Shown here: positions 43,400-53,340 of the stretch, one piece after another
Position numbering within the stretch: position 1 is the first letter of the stretch
How the letters are laid out: each line of letters begins with the position of its first letter
NCBI GenBank assembly: GCA_944472155.2
Contig: OX235273.1
Span: forward strand, 104,554,582-104,618,581
Reading direction: 5' to 3'
From: Trichobilharzia szidati
Lineage: Eukaryota > Platyhelminthes > Trematoda > Strigeidida > Schistosomatidae
Length of the DNA stretch: 64,000 bases
Notes under the pieces: generated by a model
The model's input: the letters and a program-made list of their open reading frames with translations, nothing else
Databases searched by the model: none
Told to the model about the DNA's origin: nothing
Translations under genes and position numbers: made by a program

Positions 43400-43745
43400 T
43401 TGCATGGAGGATTTCATTATGAGCTGACAATTTAGAGAACCACTGGAAAACCAACAGGGAGTAGTGGACAGCTGTAATACAATTTTCCAAGGACAAAATT
43501 TATCAGTATCTGATTGATATAAAGATTTCTTTGTTAATTATAATTACGATTGTACAGCTCATGAAAATGAATCGTCGAAAAGAAAATTTTCTTCTCTATT
43601 TGTGCCTTTTTCTTATGATAGCAGTTTCGTCAGCCTAGTCTGGGACTCTTCATCAGTACGCATCCATCGGGGTTCGAACCCAGGACCTTCTGGTTGCAGA
43701 GCGAGGTGGCTCGTAGACCATTGAACCACTGGAACCCAATCCAAT
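43400..43745 (-). mobile_element. SINE-B split inside its ribozyme by a PLE 3'-end insertion
   Basis: 43400-43475 is the tail and half of stem III (GTGGACAGCTGT). 43622-43745 resumes GTTTCGTCAGCCTAGTCTGG and the tRNA head. About 146 bp between them are foreign. Confidence 0.75.
43476..43621 (+). mobile_element. PLE 3'-terminal fragment inserted in a SINE-B hammerhead
   Basis: The AT-rich insert contains ATCGTCGAAAAGAAAATTTT then CTTC (about 43571-43593). This is the GAAA plus palindromic stem III arrangement of the PLE-C terminal hammerhead at 61391 and 9437. No TSD is clear. Confidence 0.55.
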
Positions 43746-43819
43746 GGTCCTTGAATTCTAACTTCTGCCAATTCACGACATAGCGCGACCATTTCGCAAT
43801 GTCTTCATCGATGAGTTTC

Positions 43820-43965
43820 AGGCTAGACCACGCATTGATATCAGTTAGAGAACCGCTTAAAAATCACCAGGGAGGAGGAGTACTGGACAAGCTGTTTCTT
43901 CGTAGTACTTAGGATTTATCGACAGTACGCACCCACCACATGGGGTTCGAGCCTAGCACCTTCCG
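43820..43965 (-). mobile_element. SINE-B, degenerate
   Basis: GATATCAGTTAGAGAACCGC, GGAGTACTGGACAAGCTGTT and CGACAGTACGCACCCACC are reverse-complement family words. It ends where LINE-2 begins. Confidence 0.65.
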
Positions 43966-44396
43966 GTGCCTTCCTCGACGGGCAGTGTTAGCTGATATAG
44001 GGCCAGGCTGGAAAAGAGCTAGCGGCGGTCAAACGAAAACATGGCACCAGCCAATGAAATCTGCAACAGTTAGTCTAAGCCACGTAGGAAGGTGTAGACT
44101 TCCTGACTGGTTGGGGTTCTTGGGACGATAAAAACCAATGGTTGGAAACAATTGGTGACATGACTCAAAATCGTTCTCAATGGCTGGTGCAGATGCATCC
44201 ACTGCTTGTGACTCATGATTTCCAATGAAACTGTTTTGTTCTTCGTTATTACTATTCCTTTGTCTCACACCGCTGTTTACTGTCTATATTATGCGTTTCT
44301 CCTACTTTCTTCTCTTCCTTTGTGTGCTAAAAGGAGGGAGTGTGGCGATTGAACTGCCACACATCGGTGCGAAGTTCTATGTCGAAAACCGACCGA
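43966..44396 (+). mobile_element. LINE-2 3' end, inserted in a SINE-B
   Basis: A frame at 43940-44131 reads RRAVLADIGPGWKRASGGQTKTW and HVGRCRLPDW. The 3' end is GCGAAGTTCTATGTCGAAAA then (CCGA)n. The SINE-B words CTTCCGGT occur on both sides (43959 and 44402), consistent with a TSD next to interrupted SINE-B sequence. Confidence 0.75.
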
Positions 44397-44625
44397 CCGA
44401 CCTTCCGGTTACAAGGCAAGCTCGTATACCATTCACAGTCATTGGGATCCAATTTAATGGCAAGTTCATGAATTCTAACTTCTACCAATTCGTGATGCTA
44501 GCGCTATCACCAACCAATGTCGTCGGCTGGACATCCATCTTCACACTTGATTGGATGGATCTCACTGGTCACGACTTTTCACTAGAACTCCAGGAGACTT
44601 TGTTCTGAATTTATCTTTTTTACTA
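44397..44625 (-). mobile_element. SINE-B composite, right part after the LINE-2 insertion
   Basis: CCTTCCGGTTACAAGGCAAG continues the tRNA head of the copy at 43820-43965. The internal composite segment follows, through ACTAGAACTCCAGGAGACTT. Confidence 0.65.
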
Positions 44626-44779
44626 TTAATTTATTAACCGCTTAATTCAATGCCTATGATAATATTTCGTCATTATTTAGAATGAAGTCTGATGAGGATT
44701 TACCAAAAATAGCGTGTTCTATAGTAATCTGAATAACTTGGTTTCTGTAGAAACCATGCCCGAACTGCGTAGATTGAAA

Positions 44780-45140
44780 ATTCCTAATCAGTTTGCCAAT
44801 TGTGAACTTGAACTACAGGATAAAGTTGCCTGAAGAGTCCCAGTGAGATATTGTGACCAACGAAGTCCACCAAGTTGAGTGGCATTTGTTGACGTTCACG
44901 AATTGACAGAAATTAGATTCTGTCCTAGTGTCTGAATAGTCAAAAACCTCACCACCTTATAACCTGACAGTCCTGAGTTCGACTCCAAGTGGAGTAATGG
45001 GTGAGTACTGCTAAAGAATCCCAAACTAAGATGAGACAGGTGTCTAGCAGTAGCGCTCTGATGGCTTCCAATAGTTCTCTTACTGAAGTCACTTCGTAAT
45101 CGCTCTTCAAGTCAATCAGATCCCTGAAAATCAATACATG
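44780..45140 (+). mobile_element. SINE-B composite, degenerate
   Basis: Internal segment, a head with GAGTTCGACTCC, core CTAAAGA (G5 to A) and GAGAC for GAAAC, then the family tail. Inactive as a ribozyme. Confidence 0.65.
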
Positions 45141-45149
45141 AAACCCATC

Positions 45150-45600
45150 AACTTATAATCGTCTGCAGATGATTTCACTTCAAATGAATTCCGTTTGTCA
45201 AGGTGTGAATTCTATAAGAAGCAAGCGGTGGTATGTGAGTGTGCCAAGGTGAAGTAAGACTTTGAAATAGAATGACGAAAGATTTACTCTCTGCGTCAAT
45301 CTATTTTATTCAGAGAGTGAAAGGGAATGATATTTTGGCCATCTATGTGTCCATGTCGATGAAATATACTACTGTGTGTGTATTTCAGTAGTTTAAATTA
45401 AACAGAAGTTGACAGTTATATGGCAATTGTCTCATGTATCTAGATAGATCTAATTATAAACGTATACACGTAATCAGTCTTCAGAAAGTCAAAGATATAA
45501 CGACGCTAGCTGTCTCTGACCAAAGATGTTTTCGCAATCTAGCTGCCATGTTAAGCAGTATAACACGGTGAGTAATATTCAGGTTAGGCTTAAGTAAAGT
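45150..45600. other. no feature recognised
   Basis: Nothing supported. Confidence 0.35.
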
Positions 45601-45779
45601 GTTTGGGGTGAAGAGGGTAAGTCGATCGATGTTATGAATGCCCAGCCGAACCACAGTCTTCCTCGTTCATGATCAATGTCAACTTGACATAATATTGGTT
45701 TGGAAAAGAGTTGGCCTGGAGTAGTCAAACGATAAACTGGATTCAATCCTTGATATGTTTGACATTTGATAGTTAGAAG

Positions 45780-45960
45780 CATGTAGGCAGTTATGGACTC
45801 ACTGAGAAATGCAGGTATATCCAGATGACGAGTCCCAAATAGGACGAAATGCACATCCTGGCTGGATTCCACTGCTAGTCACCATCCACCAATTAAATTC
45901 TAATTAAATGCCCAGACATCGTCGAAGCATCTGCACAAGAAGCCAACAGACATGTCAACC
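45780..45960 (+). mobile_element. SINE-A 3' part with hammerhead
   Basis: A lead-in with ACTGAGAAATGCAGGT precedes the ribozyme (45811-45875). CTAGTCACCATCCACCA and ACATCGTCGAAGCATCTGCA then follow, shared with the split copy at 3974. Confidence 0.7.
45811..45875 (+). ncRNA. hammerhead ribozyme of SINE-A, C3 mutant
   Basis: Outer stem GCAG (45811-45814) pairs with CTGC (45872-45875). Inner stem I ATCCAG pairs with a CTGG/CTGGAT strand carrying a 4-nt duplication. Core ATGACGA shows C3 to A. Stem II GTCCCAAATAGGAC is perfect. GAA, stem III ATGCACAT, C17 at 45857. Compared with the CTGATGA/CTGACGA form, only C3 is wrong, but C3 pairs with G8 in the catalytic core, so activity is doubtful. Confidence 0.75.
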
Positions 45961-46009
45961 TGAGACCGAGCACTTTGGTCCAATCAGTCGACGGGAAAAT
46001 CTAAAATTC

Positions 46010-46230
46010 AATTAAAATCTCCAAAGGCATTGGTTCTTAGTGTTTCGAGGACGATGTCGTCAACAAAGAAATCTACACCTCCCAATATGGCTGGTTCAAG
46101 CCAACACACAGTCAAAGACTTCATCGTTTGATGGTCTATGTATGTGTGTGTGTTTTGATCTGAACATTCCTAACTCCTTTCCAACATAATCCGATGGTGT
46201 CAGCTAGCCTTACTCGACAAGTTACGACTA
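46010..46230 (-). mobile_element. LINE-2 fragment
   Basis: GGCATTGGTTCTTAGTGTTT, TCTACACCTCCCAATATGG and CTCCTTTCCAACATAATCC are complements of the LINE-2 C-terminal coding stretch. Confidence 0.6.
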
Positions 46231-46309
46231 ATCATCGTCAAGAATACCAAAAGAGACAGTTATTATTATTATTCATGAAGAATTCAACGTAGATAAAAGC
46301 TCATCTCAT

Positions 46310-46535
46310 TTTTTTATTCCTTTACGTTCCTAGTGGAACACAGGGCTTCAAACTAGAGGCTTGAAGCTTCGGTAGCAGTCGTGTTTATTTTTACGGGATG
46401 GGATTGCTAGTCTCATGCCCAACCTCCCCCTCTCTACCAGTCTTATTACTGGCTAAAGGAGTGCGTCCGGGGACCGAAACCTGACCACATGCTTGGTTGG
46501 CAAGCATTCTACCGCTGTTCCATAGACGCACCATA
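46310..46535 (-). mobile_element. SINE-C2
   Basis: On the minus strand: head GGTGCGTCTATGGAACAGCG, decayed B box (GTTTCGGTCCCC), body GAGGTTGGGCATGAGACTAG, and tail GAAGCCCTGTGTTCCACTAG then GAACGTAAAGGAATAA. That tail closely matches the RTE 3' end. Confidence 0.8.
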
Positions 46536-46554
46536 ATAAGCATATAAAGAATTT

Positions 46555-47060
46555 GAATTCAATGAATCTGGGAGATGCCAAAGTGTGAAGAAATCTGCGC
46601 GATCTAGAACGGTTTGACCGATATCACTAACTAAGTCTCCAACAACTAGTAGTTTTTAGAGTCCCGACGACCCCAGTAAGACAGTCTACACCTCCTCAGG
46701 ACAAAAGTCAAAAGCCTCAAGAACTGAAGCCATATTTTCATTTGACCACCTCTAACTCTTTTTTAACTATATTTCACGTAAGGTAACATTGCACAAGGAA
46801 GGCGGTAGTATGTCATGCATACACGAGTCCTAACCAACTCATTCAACGCAGGCAAGTAATGTTACCGGCTAGCTTGCTCTCCTTGTCTAACACTACGCTA
46901 ACCAATATGTTATTAACAGCTGTGCCTACAGCTAACTTTATGTTGTGCCAGGCTTCTTTAGCAGGAGTCTTGCTGCCCATCTCAGATACTCGTCTCTCTA
47001 TTTCTTCCTTAAATAGGTACTCAGTGTCTTAAGCTATTAGGGGACATAACTACGTCACTG
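46555..47060 (-). mobile_element. LINE-2 fragment
   Basis: GTCTCCAACAACTAGTAGTT, AGTCCCGACGACCCCAGT and CCACCTCTAACTCTTTTTTA follow the reverse LINE-2 order. Later sequence is more diverged. Confidence 0.55.
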
Positions 47061-47234
47061 CCAAAAGTTTTTTATGTTCATTTAATTGTAAGCATAAATA
47101 TCCGCGAACCAGGGCGTAGTCGGAGTCTACACACGTGTTCCAGAAGGAGCGTCAGAAGCAGGATTACGTTGATAGAATACGACGGTTATCCAAACAAAAG
47201 GATACCAACAATATATAAACGACTGACTGGTCCT

Positions 47235-47760
47235 AACAGAGCTTTCCACAGATGTGCAGCAGTTCGCGTTGCATCACTCCATCTGGCACACAAAGGAAGA
47301 TAAAAGAGAAAAAACCGATTCGAAAGAACGACAATAAGGAGAAATGTGAAGAAAGCAGAACAGCAGCACGTAAAACCAATATGGTTTCATTGGATACGTC
47401 AGATTACAAAAAGTGAATGCATCTGTGGCACTGAGAACAATTTTGAGCCAATATCACCAACGGTCTCCAGTCGTTGCTTCTTAGCACCTCGACGACCACA
47501 CAATCAAGCAGTCTACACCTGCCTATGTGGTTCAAACCAACTGTCAAAGACTTCATGGATTGATGACAGGTTTTGGTTTGACCACCACTAACTCCTTTCC
47601 AACCCAACCCTATGTAAGTTAAGATTGCTCGACGAGGGAGCTGCTGGCAACTCGTCATGAGCACCACGTGTCCTAGCCATCTCAATCGATGTAGCTTCAC
47701 AATCTCATTGATTCACCTCCCCTCCTTACCTAGCAGTCCAGTCTCATATTAATTGAAGGA
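47235..47760 (-). mobile_element. LINE-2 3' coding end
   Basis: A minus-strand frame at 47404-47700 reads MKLHRLRWLGHVVLM, RRAILTYIGLGWKGVSGGQT and SLTVGLNHIGRCRLLD, the conserved non-LTR C-terminal segment (HRLRWLGHVLRM type). A relic with broken frames. Confidence 0.75.
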
Positions 47761-48419
47761 AACACATTGAGTAGATGTTATCTAGATGAGGGGGTGGAGG
47801 AGAGGAACAATGAAAACTCTTTAGGAGATAACAATCTCACTAAACTGAGAAAACCACATGTGATCAACTGACTGAAAGTATTGATATTCTTTTTTTTGAA
47901 AAACAAAAAAGGCGAGAGATACATAAAAACAGTTAGTCACACCTACTTTATTAACTTTTTTGAATTATAACGCCATGGAGTGTTAGTTTCTACTAGGTGT
48001 ATTGAATAGCCATTTCTTACACCCTAGAAAATTCAAAAAAAATAAAATAAAGTAAAAACAAATCAGCAAAAACACTAACAGACAAAAATGAATGTTTTTC
48101 AAGTATGCTGTACGGGTTGGGGTTGAAACAAAGTGGCTGGTCATGAGATTCTTCTTCTTTGTCTCTATATTACCCTGTCATTTCATCAACAGTCAACTGT
48201 CTTATGTTAGCGAAGTCTGTTCTTCGTCTAGCGTCCTGTGTGGTGTTGTCTGGTGTGAGATAGTGTGTGTGTGTGTGCAAGAAGCGACAACAATTACTAT
48301 TCAAACAATTTTCGTGTGAATGTAGAGGTGATTGAAAGAAAGACTAACGTATCACGAAACGATTATCATTGTTATAATACACAAAATAATTGAGCAAAGA
48401 ATATCCTTTTCGATAATTT
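47761..48419. other. no feature recognised; short (GT)n at about 48262
   Basis: Nothing else is supported. A 75-codon frame at 48092-48319 shows no similarity. Confidence 0.35.
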
Positions 48420-49590
48420 CCTATTGAGAAAGAAAAAGACTCTAGTATATCATTTCTAAACGACGTCCTTATGACCAGAAAAGAGGATGGCACAATAAGA
48501 AGAAGTCTATATAGAAAACCTACATCAACTAACTGGTCAGTATAGTCATTTTTTCAGCTTCGTGTCCTTGAAATACAAACGCAATCTGATAAAGTGCTTG
48601 GTTCACAGAGCAAGAGCAATTTGCTCGGATGAATGTCTTGATGAGGAACTTAATAATATTAAACAGTTGCTGAGTGAAAAATGGTTATCCAGAAAAGTTT
48701 ATTGATAAGAATATGAATCTAAAATCAAAGCAGCTCAAGGTACCAACAGTTCCTAAAAAGGCCGTATTCTTACAAATTCAGTTCCTTGGGGACAACATCA
48801 GCGAGATACTAACACAAAGACTTAGAAATGCGGGAAAAAGAGCATTCAGTGCTGCTGAATCACGCTGTCTTGAAAACCACTCCTCTTTTGTGTTCGGGAG
48901 TAGAAGATAAACTGCTTAATTTCGCCTCTTCCATGTGTATCTACCAATTTAAAGGCTCCTGTGGATTGAGCCAGTTACATAGGCTGTACAATTAGGCGTG
49001 TTTCTCGTCGAATTTCCAAACATCACCCTGTGTGGTTAAGTAAAGGACAAACAAAATCTATTCGTAGCGCTATTCTATCTCATCGTGTGGATACAAACAG
49101 CACACAAGATTGATGTTAACCATGCTTTCAGGGTCATTTACCGCATACCAACATATCTTAATTTCGCCTTAAGAGTTCGACTACTGAATATTGCTGAGGC
49201 TGTTGGGATCCATATTAAGAAGCCTAATTTGTGCGTACAAAAGAAGTTAGTTCAGATATTATTCTTACCTTGGCCATCTAGTTTCGAATGATCCTTAGCT
49301 TTTTGTGGAAATTTCCCCGATTTTAGTTGATATTCTATTTTCTATATGTTACAATGGGAATTTGCCATGATTCTATTTTCTATCATACTTTTATTATTAT
49401 TATAACTTAAGCATCTTTAATGAGCTGTAATTGCATTGATCTTACTTGACAAATCGATATCATTTAGAAGACGCTAATATTATTATTGACTACCAATCTA
49501 GAATATTCTATAAATATATATGTATATATATATATATATGCATAATTGTAGAGCCAGAAGAGGAAATTTTGCAGACCAACCAATTGATAT
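48420..49590 (+). mobile_element. PLE-C copy, frameshifted, with 3' UTR
   Basis: Closely parallels 60300-61400. Frames give YRKPTSTNW, NGYPEKFIDKNMNLKSKQ, PKKAVFLQIQFLGDN, then GIY-YIG scraps (insertion near 48965) and the end LCVQKKLVQILFLPWPSSFE at 49291. The 3' UTR ends near ATAATTGTAGAGCCAGAAG, where the terminal hammerhead has been lost at the junction with SINE-C. Confidence 0.8.
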
Positions 49591-49594
49591 CAGG

Positions 49595-49674
49595 TGTGCG
49601 TCAGTAGGGGATCGAACCCCGGACCATTTGCATGGTCGGCGAGAGTCCTAACCGCTGTGCCACCGACGCACAAA
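49595..49674 (-). mobile_element. SINE-C tRNA-like head
   Basis: Reverse complement of GTGCGTCGGTGGCACAGCGG with B box GGTTCGATCCCC. The acceptor ends GTGCGTC/GACGCAC pair. It is joined tail-less to PLE-C and abuts the tRNA-like gene. Confidence 0.7.
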
Positions 49675-49680
49675 ATCCCT

Positions 49681-49752
49681 GCACCCAAAGAGAATTGAAC
49701 TCTTGACCCCTGGTTTACCAGACCAGTGCTCTAACCACTGAGCTATGGGGCC
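49681..49752 (-). tRNA. tRNA-Thr-like gene, anticodon GGT, damaged acceptor stem
   Basis: 72 nt. D stem GCTC/GAGC, anticodon stem CTGGT/ACCAG with loop CTGGTAA (anticodon GGT, 49717-49719) and T arm AAGAG/CTCTT around TTCAATT are all intact. The body strongly resembles animal tRNA-Thr. The acceptor stem GGCCCCA against TGGGTGC pairs at only 5 of 7 positions. No T-run terminator follows at once. A pseudogene or tRNA-derived SINE head is as likely as a working gene. Confidence 0.6.
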
Positions 49753-50214
49753 ACTATGCTAGGAGGAAGGAGGTTAATTAATTAATTGGCCAATTAATTA
49801 GTTAATAATTATTTGTCTGAGCTTTATTATATGTATTTCACGAATAAATTCTAAAAAAATCAATAATCTACAACCTTGAACCATGTGAATAACATATTGC
49901 GACTTGATTGGCTAATTGGTCAGAAAATTCAGAAGAGAAAAAAAATTAATCAAGTGCTCTGATTGGTTGTAAAAGCATGTGACTATGCTAGTATTGTAGT
50001 AATGTATTCTTCCTTCCGCTTGCTGTTCTATTGTTCAAAGATGGTTGATTTAGCTTCAAGTCTCCTACTTTCTCAGTATAATGAATTATGGTTTCTAGAA
50101 ATAAATTATGTGGGATAATCTGTAGACAAGATGATCCCTTTAAGGAGTGTTAGCTGAATGAGTTTACCAGTTGAGATAAATAATTGTTTGAAATGTTGTA
50201 GTGTATAAGGATTA
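49753..50214. other. no feature recognised
   Basis: AT-rich, with TTAATTAATTAATT at about 49774-49800. Nothing else supported. Confidence 0.4.
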
Positions 50215-50470
50215 ACAAAAAACACTGAAGGACCGTTTCGTCCTAGTTCGGGACTCTTTTTCAGTACACACCCATAACCGCATCACCACATATCGTTCAG
50301 GTTATAAGGTGACCAGCTCGTCGGCAATTCAGCCTGCGGGACGAAATCCAATGGCCAATTCTTAGAACAACTGACTCAATCCCCGGTGGGTTAAAAAACT
50401 GAAGAGTACCAAACTAATAGCATTCCCTGGTTTTCAATCGTATTCCTAAGTGATATCGATGTGTGACCGG
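50215..50470. mobile_element. inverted degenerate SINE-B pair
   Basis: Minus-strand core complement CCGTTTCGTCCTAGTTCGGG with CAGTACACACCCA, then plus-strand words CTGAAGAGTACCAAACTAAT and ATTCCCTGGTTTTCAATCG. Confidence 0.55.
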
Positions 50471-50819
50471 ACTTGAAACCTATCAAATACCTACACATAA
50501 ACAGCTGAAAACTGAAAAAGAATCGCATATTGCAAGGGATGAAGTGTGGCGTGTGCTACTGATAAAATTTACTAGTAGTATATACGCAAAGAGATATTCA
50601 TCGCTATAAAACACATCAAATAACAGGGAGATAGACTTCATGTTAGAGAAAGCAAATGATACAACTTTGCAGAGATACATAAAAGAAGTGAATGGGACAC
50701 AAAGAAACACACACACACACAATATGAAGGCCATAAGTAGCACAACACGGGAGATCTGTACAAACGGTGTGTTGAAGATAAGGTCTACATAATTTACATA
50801 CCAATAGACATTCCTTTAC

Positions 50820-51265
50820 CAAGTCTGTACAGCTCTTCTGTCCTGGTGTTAGACTTTGAAGCAAAACGCACCCACGACCCCACCACCACGTCATTATGTA
50901 TCGAACCCAGGATGGTCAGGTTAGGAAGCGATCAATCCCGTTGACTATTTAACCACACATAGGCCAGAATTCGATGACTCGTGAAAGATAACTTTCTCAC
51001 TTTTCGGATGAATATCCTGAAGCTGTACTGAGAAGGTAGTAACCAGTGAGGTCCACACCACGACAAGGCAAAGAAAGTGGTTGAGTGCAGTGCTATATGA
51101 CCAAACTGACAGTGGTCAGAATTTATGGGGTCACAGAATTCCAATACAAGTGGCTGAATTGGTGAGTCAGCTTGATCTCGTAACCTGAAGATCCTAGATT
51201 CGATCCATAGCAGCGAGATAATCGATGTGCGCTACCGAAGAGTTGCAAACTAGCCTTTAATTCAG
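50820..51265. mobile_element. degenerate SINE-B composite
   Basis: CAGCTCTTCTGTCCTGGTGT, then TCGAACCCAGGATGG, is a minus-strand copy. GTAACCTGAAGATCCTAGAT and ACCGAAGAGTTGCAAACTAG is a plus-strand one. Both are strongly decayed. Confidence 0.5.
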
Positions 51266-51739
51266 ACATAATGTGAACACATTGTACAGAAATTTTCAGC
51301 TTATTTAGTTCAAACATATTTTATCTTCGTATAGGATTTACATGTACGATAATAATCTGAAGTATAGCGCATGTAACGTAGTCTTGTTGCATATGAAGAG
51401 AACCAATTCTGTATGTTCTTTCCTCATTTCCTGCTTGAAAGCTAATTTAATATGTGCGTGAATTCATGTGGTGATTATCTGATACATCTGCATTATTAAA
51501 ACTACAAGAATTGAAGAAGAGTTTACGCAATTTGATGGATTGAAATTCTGGTAGCCCAGTCAGTGATTTAAACAGGCCGCCGTTTTAGTTTTCGCGAACC
51601 TATATTAATTCGTAGAGAAATCTACACTGAGACAAAAGTTTACGTGAATTTAATCTTTCCAAAGTGGAGTTGAAATGTACAAAATCCCTACAAAAAGCAA
51701 AACTTGAGAATTGATCAGATAGACACTAGCGACTGGCCC
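51266..51739. other. no feature recognised
   Basis: Nothing supported. Confidence 0.35.
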
Positions 51740-52085
51740 TATTCAGGCAGTATTACCTGGGATTATAGTGGGAAGCCGTGACCAGTAAGGCACAGCAGGT
51801 TCAAGGTGAGGCAGTAACTCATCGAATAAAACATTACGAAGTGGTCTCCACTATGTCATGAATTGGCAGAAGATAGAATTCATAGGCTGGCCATTCGATA
51901 ATGTCCCAGTGGCTTAATGATCTACGAGCCAGCTCACCTTGTAACCTTAAGGTTCTAGGTTTGAACCGAGTCTATGGGTGCGTACTGCTGAAGAGTCCCA
52001 AACTGGGACGGAGGAAACAGCTGTCGAGTACTCCCTATTGGTTTTCCAATGGTTCTCTAACTGATGTCAGCTCATGATGAAATTA
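51740..52085 (+). mobile_element. SINE-B composite with canonical ribozyme core
   Basis: Internal segment (CCGTGACCAGTAAGGCACAG) leads to a head starting GTCCCAGTGGCTTAATGATC, then the fold at 51982-52030: stem I GTACTG/GAGTAC, core CTGAAGA, stem II GTCCC/GGGAC. A GGAG insertion separates stem II from GAAAC, which should disturb the catalytic core. Confidence 0.75.
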
Positions 52086-52129
52086 CTCCAACCAATCAAA
52101 CAAAATCTCTATAAAACTAATATTTTTAT

Positions 52130-52290
52130 TTTTGGTTACAGCTTGATGCACACCGTATTTCAGCACAAGTATGAATTTCAGCATGGATATCGTAGCTCAA
52201 TTTTGCAGGCCGACCATAGATATCGGCAGGGTCAACCGGACCATGTGCATGGTCGGCGAGAGTCCTACCACTGTGCACTGACGCACTTGA
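52130..52290 (-). mobile_element. SINE-C, degenerate
   Basis: GTTACAGCTTGATGCACACC, TTCAGCACAAGTATGAATTT and CATGTGCATGGTCGGCGAGA follow the reverse SINE-C order. The B box is deleted. Confidence 0.7.
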
Positions 52291-52609
52291 AGTAGTGTAA
52301 GGTAGAGAACGAAAATCAATCAATAAGGTTGTGAAACAGCGAAATTGAACTATCACAGTCAAAATCACAGTGACCTTGAACAGCCAATCAGAATTCAGAC
52401 GCCAGAAAGTTAGAAAATGTGCTAAACAACATTACAAACATTATATTTTACACTGGATAATTATCTCTTATGAGTTTTAAGAATTCCTTCCAGTTAATCC
52501 AAGGATAATCTATAAAGAAAAAACCATACCATGCGTAATAAATACACATTCACTCAGGTGACTGTAGATTATGGTAGCTTAGGATCCACTGATATTCCCT
52601 GACACTGCT

Positions 52610-52690
52610 CTTTAACCTAATCGGGGCTTTAATCCTATCCTTAAACCTTAAACCCCAATCCTAACCTAAACACTAAACCTACCTGACAGT
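52610..52690. repeat. degenerate telomere-like CCTAA repeats
   Basis: ACCTAATC, ATCCTATCC, ACCTTAAACCCCAATCCTAA and CCTAAACACTAAACC form a C-strand telomere-like tract. Confidence 0.55.
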
Positions 52691-52834
52691 GTTTGGTTTA
52701 AAGAAAAAAGGATTTAGGGCATACTTAGAATACTGTACCTACCCTCACCAGCTCCATAAAGGTAGGAAGGATTTCGTTTGGAATGACCTTTTGTAGAGTT
52801 CTCTAAATCTAACTGGCTCTTCAAGGTCAACGTT

Positions 52835-52990
52835 TTAGAGTCCTTGACATTTTGGGGATGATAGTTTAACTTCTCCTCCTAGTTGTGGTCCTCATGATGC
52901 TAACAAACAACAGCTTGAAACTTTTAGTGATGTAGTTCACAACCGTTCTCTCAATGAGTGGCACATACATATGCATTCACTCCCGGATCG
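52835..52990 (+). mobile_element. LINE-2 3' fragment
   Basis: GTGGTCCTCATGATGCTAAC then CACAACCGTTCTCTCAATGA and ATATGCATTCACTCCC match the LINE-2 end that encodes WLETLG...NRSQW-type sequence. Confidence 0.55.
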
Positions 52991-53124
52991 ATTAAGTGAG
53001 TCTTACTAATTTTCTTTGTTGCTATTACACCACCAATCACATTCAAAATCTGATAGAGAGCATCATTGCCTGATGCTGATGAATGCTGACATGGACGAAA
53101 CCTGACTCCAGGATATGTATTTAT

Positions 53125-53325
53125 AAAGTGATGATATTAGGTGGTTGGAGGCAATCGGCAGGAAGCCTTCGACCTAGGTTTCGTGCTAGTTGGCACTCGT
53201 CAGCAAGGCGTATCTGCAACCTTGAAGGAACTCATGTCCCTTCTGAGATTCGAACCCGCGTCACCCAGTGCTGCAGTCAGAGACGTTACCACTGAGCTAT
53301 TCGGGCTCGCGACTGACCTCCTGTA
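53125..53325 (-). mobile_element. SINE-D: tRNA head plus intact hammerhead
   Basis: On the minus strand: head CCCGAATAGCTCAGTGGTAA (A box region) with B box GGTTCGAATCTC, linker AAGGGACATGAGTTCCTTCA, hammerhead 53158-53217 and tail AATCGCCTCC-like. Order and lengths match the copy at 24435. Confidence 0.85.
53158..53217 (-). ncRNA. hammerhead ribozyme of SINE-D, catalytic core intact
   Basis: On the minus strand: outer stem GCAG/CTGC, inner stem GCCTTG/GAAGGC (one G-G mismatch next to the core), core CTGACGA, stem II GTGC-CAACTA-GCAC, GAA, palindromic stem III ACCTAGGT, C17. Predicted cleavage between 53171 and 53170. Only the pair beside the cleavage site is lost. Activity is plausible. Confidence 0.85.
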
Positions 53326-53340
53326 GGAATGTAGTGGATA

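Noticed and set aside
50785..50830. Micro-exon-like interval with a GTATGT donor (frame ELYRLGKGMSIG)
   Set aside because: Its acceptor side lies in a degenerate SINE-B core (CAGCTCTTCTGTCCTGG) with a poor pyrimidine tract.
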